Part shown: piece by piece, positions 12,675-24,210 of the stretch
How positions within the stretch are numbered: the stretch's first letter is position 1
How the letters are laid out: every line of letters begins with the position of its first letter
From: Neostapfia colusana
Lineage: Eukaryota > Streptophyta > Magnoliopsida > Poales > Poaceae
Reading direction: 5' to 3'
DNA: 64,000 nt
Assembly: GCA_030760725.1 (NCBI GenBank)
Contig: JASWHV010000003.1
Span: 61,585,264-61,649,263, forward strand
Program-made: the position numbers and the translations under genes
The notes under the pieces: generated by a model
The model's database searches: none
Told to the model about the DNA's origin: nothing
The model's input: only the letters and a program-made list of their open reading frames with translations

Positions 12675-12916
12675 CTATAAATAAGACATGCGAAACTTTA
12701 GAGAAGGAAGAAATAACTCCAAAACTTAAGAAGCTATGAAGCAAGAAAACAAAAGTGTTGCTGTCCAAAAGAAGAGTAAAAGAGGGGCCAAAAATAGCAC
12801 TTTGTGGTGGCTGAATTGATAAGTAAAGTGTAGCAGCAAGCAATTTTTGAAAATAACAGTTTAGAGGGGTGTTCCTAGGCTTGCGTCCTACGGTCAACGT
12901 GGCTCTGATGTCAATT
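12675..12916 (-). other. Gy-3 left copy leader and primer binding site
   Basis: Short untranslated leader next to the middle LTR. The primer binding site is 12901-12913 (TGACATCAGAGCC on the minus strand), with two mismatches from the tRNA-Met consensus, identical to the right copy. No gene. Confidence 0.7.
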
Positions 12917-15511
12917 TGTGACACCCAGTTCCGAAAATGAAATAAGTGAATGCATATGTGTGCCCAGGATGTTCATCACACATACACATGCATTCCACAA
13001 ACTGAAATTCAGAATATAACCACGTACGAATAATGTTTAAGTACTTTATTTCATTGACTCAATGTCTCACTCATGAATATCTAACTTATTTAGCAGCGGA
13101 AGACTCTAAATGACAGTGGAAAATAACTAAAACAGCAGGCTCCAACTTCAACTCCACAGGCATGTTGACGGTAGTGTGCACGCCTGGTACTCCACATGTT
13201 CCTCGAAGTACTCTTCTCCTGTAGCTGATGTATATGTGGGACTGCAAGGGTGAGTACATGTTCTACTCAGCAAGTGCGAGAAAAGTATGACATGGAGCTT
13301 ACAACAAGGTAGGAAATAAAAAGGCTCATTGCAGCAAGCAAATTTTGTTTCACAAACATGGTAGAAACAGCAACTATTTTCTAGATGAGTTTAATCCCAA
13401 CATAACCAAGTAATTCAGCAGCATTCTTTCATCGTATTTCACCATTTATCATGCTTAAAACAGCCAATAATCTTTCTCAAGCTCATCTCACACTCATAAA
13501 TATTCATAACCATCTCATGTTCATATAACTGAAACCAAATTCATTGTCATGACTCAAAACAGTCCCAAAACCAATCCCAATGACCATATCATACCATACC
13601 AAATAAACATCCCAAGTTTTGCCTCTAATCATGGAAGATTGCCATGTGCTTGTAACCGGAAGCACGGCTATCATGATAGTTTTACATTTTGCAGAGAAGG
13701 CACCACTTTACCCACAAGTTTGTAATTTTGTCACCCGTCGGCGACTAGAAAGAAACTCCACTGTAGCAGTACACAACCGTCGGTGTATGGTCAAGAGATC
13801 ACAAGATAGCCTTTACAAAGGGGCTAATAGAATGTAAGGACCCACTGAGGTTTCACCGGCAGGCTCGGATCTCCATTCTCCCACCCACAGGCCCACTCTT
13901 GTTCCTTGCAGTTCCCAGGGCAGTCCCTCTCGACTCCCATTCCCCGCGCCATCCATCGGTCCATAACACGCTAGCAACACTCCTAATTAGTCAGCTAAGC
14001 CACACCCATATTTGGCCTTGTGGTGGCACTGTTTTTCTGGCATGTGCTCGCATGAACCGGTTCTTAGATCTATGGCAAGTAAACCACCATCTCATTCAAC
14101 AACATCCACGAACCAAGCTTGCCTAGATCTCCCCGATTCCATGCTCATTAACATTATCAAGTTCTCATCATGTAAAATCTTATGAGTGCAGTAGGTAACC
14201 ATGTTTTATTTCAGCTTCCCGTATCCCGTTAATAAGCGGAGCAAAAAGGAAAAACAACCATACCCGACTCATCAACTTTCCCGGTGACAAGGATGGTTGA
14301 CAAAACTAGTAAACTCCTATAAAAGAGTGTCCCATCAAGTTGACTCAAGCATATGAATTTTCGCAAACAAAATAGTTTCAAAAACATGGGATCAATATGG
14401 TCAAGGGACACTTGCCTTGCTCCCGTCGTTCGTGTTGCTCAAGTATCTCAAAGTCTTGGTGCTGTAGCTCCTCGTAGACGGCCTCTTGAGCTTGTCCTTC
14501 TACTCACAACCACGCACATACGAAATTTGCAGCAATCAATCATCATGCACAAACTTTACTCAAGATGCATGTGGTATATGAATGCAAATCCTATAGTGCA
14601 GTTTTATAGAACCAGTTTGTACGTGTTCTTGCATGTTTTAATGGGCTTCCATGGGGTTTTATGATGAACAAGGGTGCTGAGATCAAGTGTGGACGTGGTG
14701 ATGATCTTGACACAAGATGTAGATCGATTCCACCGTAAAAAATCGACCAAAACATGATCTGTCCACACGCCAAAAGTTTTTGCTCGAAGGGCCGAAGAAA
14801 ACGGGTGCGTAAAAACAGCAGCGACGTCGTAAGAGGGGTAATGAAGACCTACCTCACTTCCTCTTTGCAGCATAGCCTCCCTCCTAGCAATGGCAGCAGC
14901 GGGAGATTTTTTCTGCGGAGAATTATGGTAGGGTAGAATGTCGGGCTTCTTCTCCGGCGACGGCGAGGCGTGACGGGGCTCGGCGGCAGGTCTCAACGGC
15001 GGGGCTCGACGGCGGCCAAACTCCGGCAATGGGGGGGCAACTCGGCAAGTTGGGGGGGGGGGCAGGGGGCAACTTGGCGAGTTGGAGGGAGCAGGGGGGG
15101 CGGCGGCCAAAGGAATAGGGGGGCTGGGGGGTTGTATTTATAAGGGGAAAAAAGGAGAGTCCTAGCAAGATGGGACTGAAGCAAAGAGTCCTAGGGTTCC
15201 CCCCCTCAAGGCTGCGGCAAATTTTGGGGAAAAATTCCCCCCAAATGGTGGGGTAAATTCACCGTAGGAGAATTTGGGAAATTTTGAGGAAATTTGGGAT
15301 GGCTCAATTTAGCTATCTTATTTCCATTTCTCTCCGTTTCTATGTTCCTTTCCCATTTCCATGATTCTTTTCTCCATTTCTATGGTTCTTTCTCCATTTC
15401 TATGGTTCTTTCTCCATTTCTATATTCCTTTCTCCATTTCTACTTCTTTTTAAATGCTTCTCTACATGAAAAATGTATGCAATGCATGGTAGTGAAACTG
15501 AGGGGGTTACA
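12917..15511 (-). repeat. Gy-3 middle LTR
   Basis: This LTR of about 2.6 kb serves as 3' LTR of the right unit and 5' LTR of the left unit. A TATA box (TATAAATA, minus strand) is at 15135-15142, and the invariant palindrome CTATCATGATAG at 13668-13679. The short purine repeat array, seen as pyrimidines on the plus strand, is at about 15312-15456 with roughly seven units. Just after the TATA box on the minus strand is a C-rich leader; the plus strand there carries long G runs (about 15030-15130) that could form G-quadruplexes. Confidence 0.85.
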
Positions 15512-15804
15512 AACCTACCCCCCTTAAAATGAATCTCTCCCTCGAGATTCGATAGAGTGGAGAAAAGATGGGCGAATTCCGCCTTGAGATCTTCCTCACA
15601 TTCCCATGTAGTTTCGGCTTCCATGTGATGGCTCCATTGTACCTTGCACCAACGGATTACTTTGTTCATCGTGAACCTTTCCTTCATGTCCAGGATTTTG
15701 ACGGGGTGTTCCGTGTAGGTCAGATCCTCTTGAAGCTCTAGCTCATCCATTGGTACTGTTCTTCCGGTACTCTTAAGCACTTCTTGAGTTGGGATATGTG
15801 GCAT
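15400..15804 (-). pseudogene. Gy-3 pol C-terminus with chromodomain
   Basis: The C-terminal end of pol. The chromodomain-like region reads P-V-K-I-L-D, then W-C-K-V-Q-W-S-H-H, then E-A-E-T-T-W-E-C. In chromoviruses this domain is thought to steer integration to marked chromatin. The frame does not stop at the polypurine tract: it crosses into the LTR (starts 15511) and ends 112 bases inside it, at 15400, the same distance as in Gy-4. The link to the integrase piece upstream (15805-16019) is broken by stops. Confidence 0.82.
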
Positions 15805-16019
15805 ACGTCGTGCACGTCAGAGAGGTGCGTTGGCAGCTCTAGTTGATAGGCTACCTCTCCTCGCTTGCCCAAAATCTTGAATGGCCCGATGTAGCGAGGT
15901 GCTAACTTGCCTTTGACATTGAACCGTCATTGGTCTCGGATAGGCGATACCTTAAGATACATGAAATCTCCCACTTTGAAGGTCAATCTTCTTCGCCTAT
16001 TGTCCGCATAACCCTTCTG

Positions 16020-16847
16020 TCAAGACTGAGAGGCCTTCAGATTTTCACATATTATTTGGACTTGTTTTTCAGCGTCTTGCAGCACTTCAGGTCCAAATAC
16101 TTGGCTTTCTCCGGTCTCATTCCAGAACAGCGGTGTTCTACACCATCTACCATACAATGCTTCGAAGGGTGACATCTTCAAGCTGGCTTGGTAACTGTTG
16201 TTGTATGAGAATTCAGCATATGGCAAGCTCTTATCCCAACTACACCCATGTTTCAAGGAGCAAGCTCTCAACATGTCTTCCAAAATCTGATTTGTTCTCT
16301 CAGTTTGCCCGTCGGTTTGCAGGTGATATGCAGAGCTGAAATTCAATTGTATACCCATGGCTTCATGCAGCTTCTTCTAGAACCTAGAGGTAAATTGAGA
16401 ACCTCGATCTGAAACTATCCTCATCGGAACTCCATGATGACACACGATTTGCTCCATATACAGCTCAGCTAGTTGTGCGATGGTGTACTTGGTTCTAAAA
16501 GGAAGGAAATGAGCTGTTTTCGTCAATCGATCCACGATAACCCAAATAGAGTCATAGCCGGACTGAGTACGCGGCAAACCGACTATGAAATCCATGCTGA
16601 TGTCCTCCCACTTCCACTCGGGTACTTTCAATGGCTGCAACAATCCAGCGGGTATTTGATGTTCGGCCTTCACTCGTTGGCACGTGTCGCATAAGGTGAC
16701 ATATTCAGCAATATCCCTTTTCATACCATCCCACCAATAGCATGTTTTCAGGTCTTTGTACATCTTTATACAGCCGGGATGTATGGAATAAGGTGAGTCA
16801 TGTGCCTCCTTAAGTATCGTGTCGCGGATGTGCTTCGCATTAGGCAC
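16020..16847 (-). pseudogene. Gy-3 integrase
   Basis: Zinc-binding end (H-x4-H in H-D-S-P-Y-S-I-H; CDTC), then the catalytic core with all three acidic residues in view: M-D-F-I-V-G, V-S-D-R-G-S-Q-F and the Glu of T-D-G-Q-T-E-R-T-N-Q. A stop near 16377 separates the first two residues from the third. Y-N-N-S-Y-Q-A-S and F-E-A-L-Y-G are typical of plant Ty3/gypsy integrases. Catalytic residues are intact, but the chain is broken. Confidence 0.85.
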
Positions 16848-16865
16848 ACAAATCCTTTTCCCTAA

Positions 16866-17565
16866 CTAAAGCGTGCCTTTCTCGTCTTCCTTGAAATCCT
16901 TTTCTATGCCTTGTCGGATTCTTTCCATGATTTCCTTGATTTCCTCATCCGTTGTTTGGCCATCTCGTATCTCTTGTTCCAGCGTTGAGTTCAGTTCTAT
17001 CACCTCTATCTCGCTCAAGAACCCGAGATGTAACCATTCAAACTCCTTACGCAGCTCGGGTGGCAGCTCCCAAACCGTGAGTTGATGACATGCTCCTTTT
17101 CGGCTCAACGCATCAGCTACTACATTGACCTTTCCTGTGTGATAGTTGATTCCAACATCATAATCCTTGATGAGTTCCAACCATCGACATTGCCTCAAAT
17201 TCAGATCCGTTTGCATGAATATATACTTGAGGCTTTTGTGATCCGTATAAATCTCACATCAATGGCCAAGGATATAATGCCTCCAAATCTTCAAGGCATG
17301 TACCACAGCTGCAAGTTCCAGGTCGTGTGTGGGGTAATTCAGCTCATGTTTCTTTAGTTGTCTCGATGCATAGTCTACCACTTGTCCTCCTTGCATGAGC
17401 ACACATCCAAGCCCTTGATGCGTCACAATATATATCAAAACTCTTGCTCACGTCCAGCAATACCAAAACCGGCGCTGTTGTTAATCTCTTCTTGAGCTCC
17501 TCAAAGCTGTCTTGACACGCTTGTGTCCACTGAAATGCTTTTCCCTTTATCAACAATTCCGTCAT
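16866..17565 (-). pseudogene. Gy-3 RNase H
   Basis: RNase H removes the RNA strand during reverse transcription. F-D-I-Y-C-D-A-S is present at the N-terminal end, but the following G-Q-G-L-G-C motif is garbled by a small deletion near 17415-17425. The later part (L-N-L-R-Q-C-R-W-L-E-L-I-K-D-Y; V-V-A-D-A-L-S-R-K) is in a separate frame. Inactive as it stands. Confidence 0.82.
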
Positions 17566-17610
17566 AGGCTTCGCTATTTTAGAGAAATCCTTGATGAACC
17601 ATCGCTAGTA

Positions 17611-18622
17611 TCAAGCCATCCCAAGGAAACTCCGAATATCCCTCACATTCTGCTGTTGGTTCCACTTTAAAACATCTCTCACTTTTCCAGGATCAACCGA
17701 TACTCCTCCTTCCGAGATAATGTGGCCTAAGAATGATATCTCCTTTAGCCAAAATTGACACTTGCTGAACTTAGCATATAATTGATCCTCTGGCAGTTTC
17801 TGCAATGTCAATCTCAAGTGTTTCTCATGTTCTTCCTTGTTCTTTGAATATACCATGATATCGTCAATGAAAACCACAACGAACTTGTCCAAGTACTCCA
17901 TGAAGACCTTATTCATGAGGTACATAAAGTATGCGGGTGCATTCGTTAACCCAAAAGACATAACGGTAGATTCATACGAACCATACCGGTGTTCGAAATG
18001 CAGTCTTGGGTATGTCGGAGGGCTTAATCTTCAGCTGGAAGTATCTCGACCGAATATCAATCTTGGAGAAAATTTGGGCACCTTTCATTGGATCGAATAA
18101 GTCTTCTATGCGTGGCAGCGGGTATTTATTCTTGATCGTCACTTCGTTGAGAGACCTATAGTCCACACACATCCTTTGGGTCCCATCTTTCTTGTCTACG
18201 AAGAGCACGCGGGCTCCCCACAGTGACGAGCTTAGGCGTATAAAACCCTTTTCTAGCTGCTCCTGAATTTGCTTCTTGAGCTCCACTAATTCATTAGCAG
18301 GCATCCTATACGGCCTCATCGCTATTGGTGCAGTTCCAGGTACTAAATCAATGGCAAATTCAATGTCCCGGTCAGGTAGCATACCTGGAAGTTCTTCCAG
18401 GAACACATATGAATATTCTTGAACCACTGGAATGCTTTCCAATGTCACTTCTTCGATGTGGTTCAGCACTGCCTCCTCAGTTGTAGGTTGAGCTGCTTCG
18501 AACTCAATACGAGTACCGTGCTCACTCGTCAACTGCACGATCCTCTGAGCACATTGGATCATTCCGTTGTACTTGCTTAACCAGTCCATTCTAAGTATTA
18601 TATCAATCCCTTGGGAATCCAA
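17611..18622 (-). pseudogene. Gy-3 reverse transcriptase
   Basis: RT copies element RNA. Visible motifs: M-D-W-L-S-K-Y-N-G between protease and RT, M-C-V-D-Y-R-S-L-N, M-S-F-G-L-T-N-A-P, and an intact active site V-V-F-I-D-D-I-M-V-Y-S. One extra base near 17985-17990 shifts the frame just before M-S-F-G. Two stops near 17604-17615 replace the G-Y-Y-R-R that normally follows. Confidence 0.88.
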
Positions 18623-18645
18623 GACAATAGGGTTGGCAAGAAAGT

Positions 18646-19155
18646 CTACCCCCTTATTTTAAGGCTTACTTTCGGACATACTATATTAGTCCTCATCTCT
18701 CCACCGGGAGAATTAACCAACATAGTTTGTTTCATATGAGATATGGGCAGGTTATACTTGGCAATATACTTGGATGAGATGAATGAATGCGATGCTCTGG
18801 AATAAAATAAAATATTGGCTGGGTTTGCGTTGGCGAGAAACATACCAATCACGACGTCCTCAGCTTGTTGTGCTTCCTCAGCGGAGACGTGATTCACATT
18901 GCCACGAGCATAGTTCTGCTGTCCATGGTTACCTTGATTAGCCCCTCCATTTGGCCTCAGGTTTTGTTTCAGTGTGTTGCTCGGCTGTCCAAGGCCTTTC
19001 TTCGGGCACTGACTTGCAAAGTGTCCCGCCTCTACGCATGAAAAACATGCCTTGTTGCCCATAACAGCAGGAATGTTGGGGCGAGGCTGGTTTTGAGCAT
19101 AGACACCCATGTTGGGATGGGGCGTAGGAGGCATAGGCACACAGAGTGCTTGCAT
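18646..19155 (-). pseudogene. Gy-3 zinc knuckle and protease
   Basis: CFSCVEAGHFASQC fits CX2CX4HX4C, the nucleic-acid-binding knuckle at the end of gag. The aspartic protease follows, but its catalytic motif D-S-G reads Y-S-R (L-F-Y-S-R-A-S-H-S-F-I-S), so it could not cleave the polyprotein. A run of five G here (six in Gy-4 near 40258-40263) gives a one-base loss that shifts the frame at 18646. Confidence 0.85.
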
Positions 19156-19197
19156 AACAGGACGTTGCTGCGGTGGCTGATTAGAGCGGGGTGGATT

Positions 19198-20095
19198 TTA
19201 AGGGCGGAAAGTATAAGTGGACGAGCCATAATGTGGTGCAGCTGGTGGCATGAAACGGGGACGTACATTGCTCCCTTGTGGCTGTCCTTTATATGGCATC
19301 TTCCTCTTGCCCTCTTGCTCAATCTCACGGATCTTGCTCTCGACCACTATAGCTTTGTCAACGAGCTTTTGGAAGTTTGCATAGTCATTGTTGAGCAGCT
19401 GAACTTGAATTTCATTGTTCAATCCTGTCATGAACAAGTACTGCTTCCTTTGATCCGAGTTGACATCTTCTGGAGCATACCTTGACAGCTGCGTGAACTT
19501 GTTGAGGTACTCATTCACGCTCTTCCTTCCTTGGCGGATACCTTCAAACTCTTGCCTTTTAAGCATCATGACTCCTGCAGGGACATAGTGAGAGCGGAAA
19601 CTCTCCTTGAATTCCGCCCAAGTGATAGTCTCCTGGTTGACATGAGCATTGCAAAGAGCGTCCCACCAATCAGCGGCTGCTCCAATGAGTTGGTGCGATG
19701 CGAAGAGAACATTCTCCCGATCATTGCACTGAACAATAGCAAGCTTATTTTCCATAGACTTCAGCCAATCATAAGCCTCCACAGGATCATTGGCTTGTGC
19801 AAAAGTAGGCCGCCTAGTCCTCATGAACTCTCCCAATCTGTTGTGAGCCAGCGGTGGTGGTGGTGGCGGCGGTGGGGGTGCAGGAACGGGGTTAGGATTG
19901 TTGTTGTTGTTGGCCTTCAGCTGTCCCAACTATCATCGTCTGCATTAGCTGGTTTTGCATAGTCATCAACTGTTCAAGGTTGCTTGCATCAACCGCGGGG
20001 TTGGCATTTTCAGAAACTTCAACATTACCATCCTCTTGTGGTTTGTTGTTACCATGAGCATTCCTCCTTTGGTGGTTGGAGTTTTCCCTCACCAT
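19198..20095 (-). pseudogene. Gy-3 right copy gag
   Basis: Starts at 20095 (M-V-R-E-N-S-N-H-Q). The N-terminal part is Gln/Asn-rich with a proline run. The core carries W-L-K-S-M-E-N-K-L-A-I-V-Q and G-A-A-A-D-W-W-D-A-L. A deletion of a few bases near 19929 (compared with 11250-11260 in the left copy) shifts the frame, and an in-frame TAA at 19198-19200 replaces Ser in R-P-S-N-P-P. Gag was fused in frame to protease and RT. Confidence 0.86.
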
Positions 20096-20200
20096 CTGTG
20101 AGAGAGTAGAGTAGGAAATAGAAATTTAGAATGATCCCCAACTATATGCATCAAGGTGTATGAACTAAGCAACTTCTTTTATTAATTTCAGTCTATATGA

Positions 20201-20276
20201 GGATGTGAACACATGCCGAAGCATCTCACATCTCTCCACTATGTGTGGATGTGGACATTCGCCGAAGCATCCCACA
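20201..20276 (-). repeat. Direct repeat between ORF1 and gag
   Basis: Two imperfect copies of about 30 bases, 46 bases apart (GGATGTGAACACATGCCGAA and GGATGTGGACATTCGCCGAA on the plus strand). They lie in the 300-base spacer between ORF1 and gag and recur at 11530-11605 and in Gy-4 near 40095-40175. This spacer would hold any signal for separate gag translation or splicing. Confidence 0.6.
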
Positions 20277-20392
20277 ACTCACATCAGCACACAAAACAAG
20301 CAATCATCACAAAAATTTCAGCACACCACTCTTATTCAAGCTACTACGATCTAAACGTTCCTATCACAGATTTATTCAATGGAAACCTAAAC

Positions 20393-21367
20393 TTAATCGT
20401 GAGAACCGGTGCTGTTCTCGCCGTGTGACGGGGGTGGTCCATATATGGGCGCACTCCATGGTGAGTCGGCAGTCCATGTAGGGATAGATGACGCTGGTGC
20501 TCCATTTGCTGTCGCGTTGGCACGAGTCTCCTCTTGTTTCTCCAGCAAATACAGCTTCTTGCAGAGGTAACGGATCTCTTTTTGTGCGCTTGCATAGCAG
20601 TTTCCTATCTCCACGAGCAACCTCTGAGACTTGTCAGCAGCTTGTGGGTTGGAAAGAGCTCCTCCAAGGGCTACAATGATCTCCCTTGTACCACTCTTCC
20701 GATACGGGTGCAGCTCAAAAGTAGTGTTCTCAAGCTGCTCACGGAAGGCGTAGCACAGTCCGGTGAGTGCATCCCATGCGGCATCATCAATAGCTTCTGC
20801 CCTTGTAGCTCTCCATGTGGGTGCGAAGTGCCATGTGACAATCCTAACGTTAGATAGTATGGTTACCTCAGCCTCCCACTCTTCATGTCCGAGACGAGGG
20901 ACTTTCTTGAGAAGGTATTCCGGGTATAAGCTGCAGTAATCCAGAAATTCTTTGAGCTCCTTGGATATGTGTCCTCCTTCCATTCCGTCGGACCGGAATT
21001 CTTGAACTGAACGGTTGGCCTATTCATCATTTTCATTCTTGGCCTCAGCAAGGGGTGGCTCCTCTTTTGTTTCATCTCCTTCCGACATAGCTTTATGAGG
21101 CTCCACGGGGTGTAAGCCCGCGTGAAACTCCTCCTGATGTGCGTACCAATGCCGTTCTTGTGGATCATATTCCATGTCGTCTTCGAATGGTTCCACCTCT
21201 TCCGGGACCTCTTCCTCATGCATAGAGCTATTGACATCATATTCATCATGAGGTTCCATCTTCACCTCCTCCCAATATGAACCACCGGACACCTCAATGG
21301 GGTTAAGTGCACTCCCACGTGGTGGTGGACGAGTCCTTATGCGTGCTGTGCTCCTAATCACCGGCAT
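20393..21367 (-). pseudogene. Family-B extra reading frame upstream of gag (ORF1), one stop codon
   Basis: A 325-codon frame between the primer binding site and gag. The start at 21367 (M-P-V-I-R-S-T-A-R-I-R-T-R) is kept in all three family-B copies. Residues ~25-85 are strongly acidic. Around 110-185 a predicted alpha-beta-beta-beta-alpha domain holds P-E-Y-L-L-K-K, W-E-A-E-V-T-I and E-A-I-D-D-A-A-W-D-A-L, which resembles a dsRNA-binding fold. A helical, coiled-coil-like stretch (E-I-R-Y-L-C-K-K-L-Y-L-L-E-K-Q-E-E) and a Pro/Ser tail follow. A single TAG at 21020-21022 replaces Trp. I do not recognise a named family; the dsRNA-binding idea is inference. Gy-2 has a counterpart. Confidence 0.75.
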
Positions 21368-21590
21368 CAAATAAGACATGAGAAACTTTAGACAAGGAAG
21401 AAATAACTCCAAAACTTAAGAAGCTATGAAGCAAGAAAATAAAAGTGTTGCTGTCCAAAAGAAGAGAAAAAGAGGGGCCAAAAATAGCACTTTGCGGTGG
21501 CTGAATTGACAATTAAAGTGTAGCAGCAAGCAATTTTTGAAAATAAAAGTTTAGAGGGGTGTTCCTAGGCTTGCGTCCTACGGTCAACGT

Positions 21591-21603
21591 GGCTCTGATG
21601 TCA
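21591..21603 (-). other. Gy-3 primer binding site
   Basis: TGACATCAGAGCC on the minus strand, two mismatches from the initiator-Met consensus, three bases from the LTR end (21607). Confidence 0.75.
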
Positions 21604-21606
21604 ATT

Positions 21607-24210
21607 TGTGACACCCGGTTCCGAAAATGAACGAAGTGAATGCATATGTGTGCCCAGGATGTTCATCACACATACACATGCATTCCACAAACTGAAATTC
21701 AGAATATAACCACGTACGAATAATGTTTAAGTACTTTATTTCATTGACTCAATGTCTCTCTCATGAATATCTAACTTATTTAGCAGCGGAAGACTCTAAA
21801 CGACAGTGGAAAATAACTAAAACAGCAGGCTCCAACTTCAACTCCACAGGCATGCTGACTGTAGTGTGCACGCCTAGTACTCCACATGTTCCTCGAAGTA
21901 CTCTTCTCCTGTAGCTGATGTATATGTGGGACTGCAAGGGTGAGTACATGTCGTACTCAGCAAGTGCGAGAAAAGTATGACATGGAGCTTACAACAAGGT
22001 AGGAAATAAAAAGGCTCATTGCAGCAAGCAAATTTTGTTTCACAAACATGGTAAAAACAGCAACTACTTTCTAGAGTTTAATACCAACATAACCAAGTAA
22101 TTCAGCAACATTCTTTCATCATATTTCACCATTTATCATGCTTCAACCAGCCAATAATCTTTCTCAAGTTCATCTCATACTCATAAATATTCATAACCAT
22201 CTCATGTTCATATAACCAAAACCAAATTCATTGTCATGACTCAAAACAGTCCCAAAACCAATCCCAATGACCATACAATAACCATACCGAATAAACATCC
22301 CAAGTTTTGCCTCTAATCATGGAAGTTGGCCAGGTGCTTGTAACCGGAAGCACGGCTATCATGATAGTTTTACACTCTACAGAGGTGGCACCACTTCACC
22401 CACAAGTTTGTGATTTCGTCATCTGTCGGCGACTAGAAAGAACCTCCATTATACCAGTACACAACCGTCGGTGTATGGTCAAGATATCACAAAATGGCCT
22501 TTACAAAGGGGCTAATAGAATGTACGGACCCACTGAGGTTTCACCAGCAGGCTTGAATCTCCATTCTCCCACCCACGGGCCCCCTCCTGTGCCATGCAGT
22601 TCCCAGGGCAGTCCCTATCGATTCCCATTCCCCGCGCCATCCAATGGTCCATAACACGCTAGCAACACACCTAATTAGTCAGCTAAGCCGCACCCATATT
22701 TGGCCTTGTGGTGGCACTGTTTTCTTAGCATGTGCTCGCATGAACCAGTCCTTAGATCTATGGCAAATAAACCACCATCTCATTCAGGAACATCCACGAA
22801 CCAAGCTTGCCTAGATCTCCCCGATTCCATGCTCATTAACATTATCAAGTTCTCATCATGTAAAATCTTATGAGTACAGTAGCTAACCATTTTTTATACC
22901 AGCTTCCCGTATCCTGTTAATTAAGCAAAGCAAAAAGGAAAAACGACGATACCCGACTCATCAACTTTCCTGGCGACAAGGATGGCTGACAAAACTAGTA
23001 AACTCCTATAAAAGGGTGTCCCATCAAGTTGACTCAAGCATATGAATTTTCGCAAACAAAACAGTTTCAAAAACATGGGATCAATATGGTCAAGGGGCAC
23101 TTGCCTTGCTCCCGTGGTTCGTGTTGCTCAAGTGTCTCGAAGTATTGGTGCTGTAGCTCCTCGTAGACGGCCTCTTGAGCTTGTCCTTCTACTCACGACC
23201 ACACACATACAAAATTTACAGCAATCAATCATCATGCACAAACTTTACTCAAGATGCAATGGGGTAGATGAATGCAAATCCTATAGTGCAGTTTTATAGA
23301 ACCAGTTTGTACGTGTTCTTGCATGTTTTAATAGGATTTCATGGGGTTTTATAATAAACAAGGGTGCTGGGATCAAGTGTGGACGTGGTGATGATCTTGA
23401 CACAAGATCTAGATCAATTCCACCGTCAAAAATCGACCAAAACATGATCTGTCCACACACCAAAAGTTTCTGCTTGAAGGGGCGAAGAAAACAGGTGCAT
23501 AAAAACAGCAGCGATGTCGTAAGAGGGGTAGTGAAGACCTACCTCACATCCTCCTTGCAGCAGGGTCTCACTCCTAGCAATGGCAGCAGCGGGGGGTTTT
23601 TCTGCAGAGAATTATGGTAGGGCAGAATGTCAGGCTTCTTCCCCGGCGATGGCGAGGCGTGACGGAGCTCGACGGCGGGGCTCGACGGCGGCCAAACTCT
23701 GGCAAGGGGGGGGGGGACTCGGCGAGTTGGGGGGGCAGGGGACAACTCGGCGAGTTGGGGGAGCAGGGGGGCGGCAGCCAAAGGAATAAGGGGGGGGCTG
23801 GGGGTTGTATTTATAAGGGGGGGGGGGAGAAGGAGAGTCCTAGCAAGATGGGACTCAACCAAAGAGTCCTAGGGTTACCCCCCCCCCTCAAGGCTGCGGC
23901 CAATTTGGGGGAAATTCCCCCCAAATGTGGGGGAAATTACCCCTAGGGGAATTTGGGAAATTTTGGGGAATTTTGGGAAATTTGGGGAAATTTGGGATGG
24001 CTCAATTTAGCTATCTTATTTCCATTTCTCTCCATTTCTATGTTCCTTTCTCCATTTCCATGGTTCTTTTGTCCATTTCTATGGTTCTTTCTCCATTTCT
24101 ATGGTTCTTTCTCCATTTCTTTTTTCCTTTCTCCATTTCTACTTCTTTTTAAATGCTTCTCTACATGAAAAATGTATGCAATGCATGGTAGTGAAATTGA
24201 GGGTGTTACA
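21607..24210 (-). repeat. Gy-3 right (5') LTR
   Basis: The ends are TGTAACACCC (24210, minus strand) and ...GTCACA (21607). TATA box TATAAATA at 23808-23815, purine array about 24016-24152, invariant palindrome at 22356-22367, U5 stem-loop 21645-21674. A splice-donor-like GAGGTAGGT lies near 23537-23545 on the minus strand. It is noncoding apart from the pol tail that family-B LTRs encode in their first 112 bases. Confidence 0.86.
21645..21674 (-). other. U5 stem-loop, family-B example
   Basis: Eight-base perfect stem (TATGTGTG 21645-21652 with CACACATA 21667-21674) around a loop containing the conserved CCAGGAT. The same structure with a different stem is found in Gy-6 and Gy-7, which argues for selection on pairing. 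Confidence 0.6.

Larger units (their letters stand above)
10069..24210 (-). mobile_element. Gy-3: tandem family-B retrotransposon (three LTRs, two internal regions)
   Basis: From right to left (its 5' to 3' direction): LTR 21607-24210, full internal region 15512-21606, LTR 12917-15511, shortened internal region 10403-12916, truncated LTR 10069-10402. Outer flanks are AAATA (10064-10068) and AAACA (24211-24215). The intact right LTR of Gy-2 has AAACA at this place, so they are one 5-bp target duplication with one later change. The array therefore came from one insertion and was duplicated by unequal LTR recombination, or entered as a tandem. All genes are broken. Confidence 0.88.

Noticed and set aside
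15030..15130. Long G runs as a functional G-quadruplex
   Set aside because: Possible structurally, but run lengths vary between LTR copies and may include homopolymer sequencing error; mentioned only in the LTR entry.
23580..23946. Gly/Arg-rich frames in Gy-3 LTRs (also 14604-15184)
   Set aside because: Products of poly-G and CCG runs in the LTR leader; length differs between LTR copies because of the runs.
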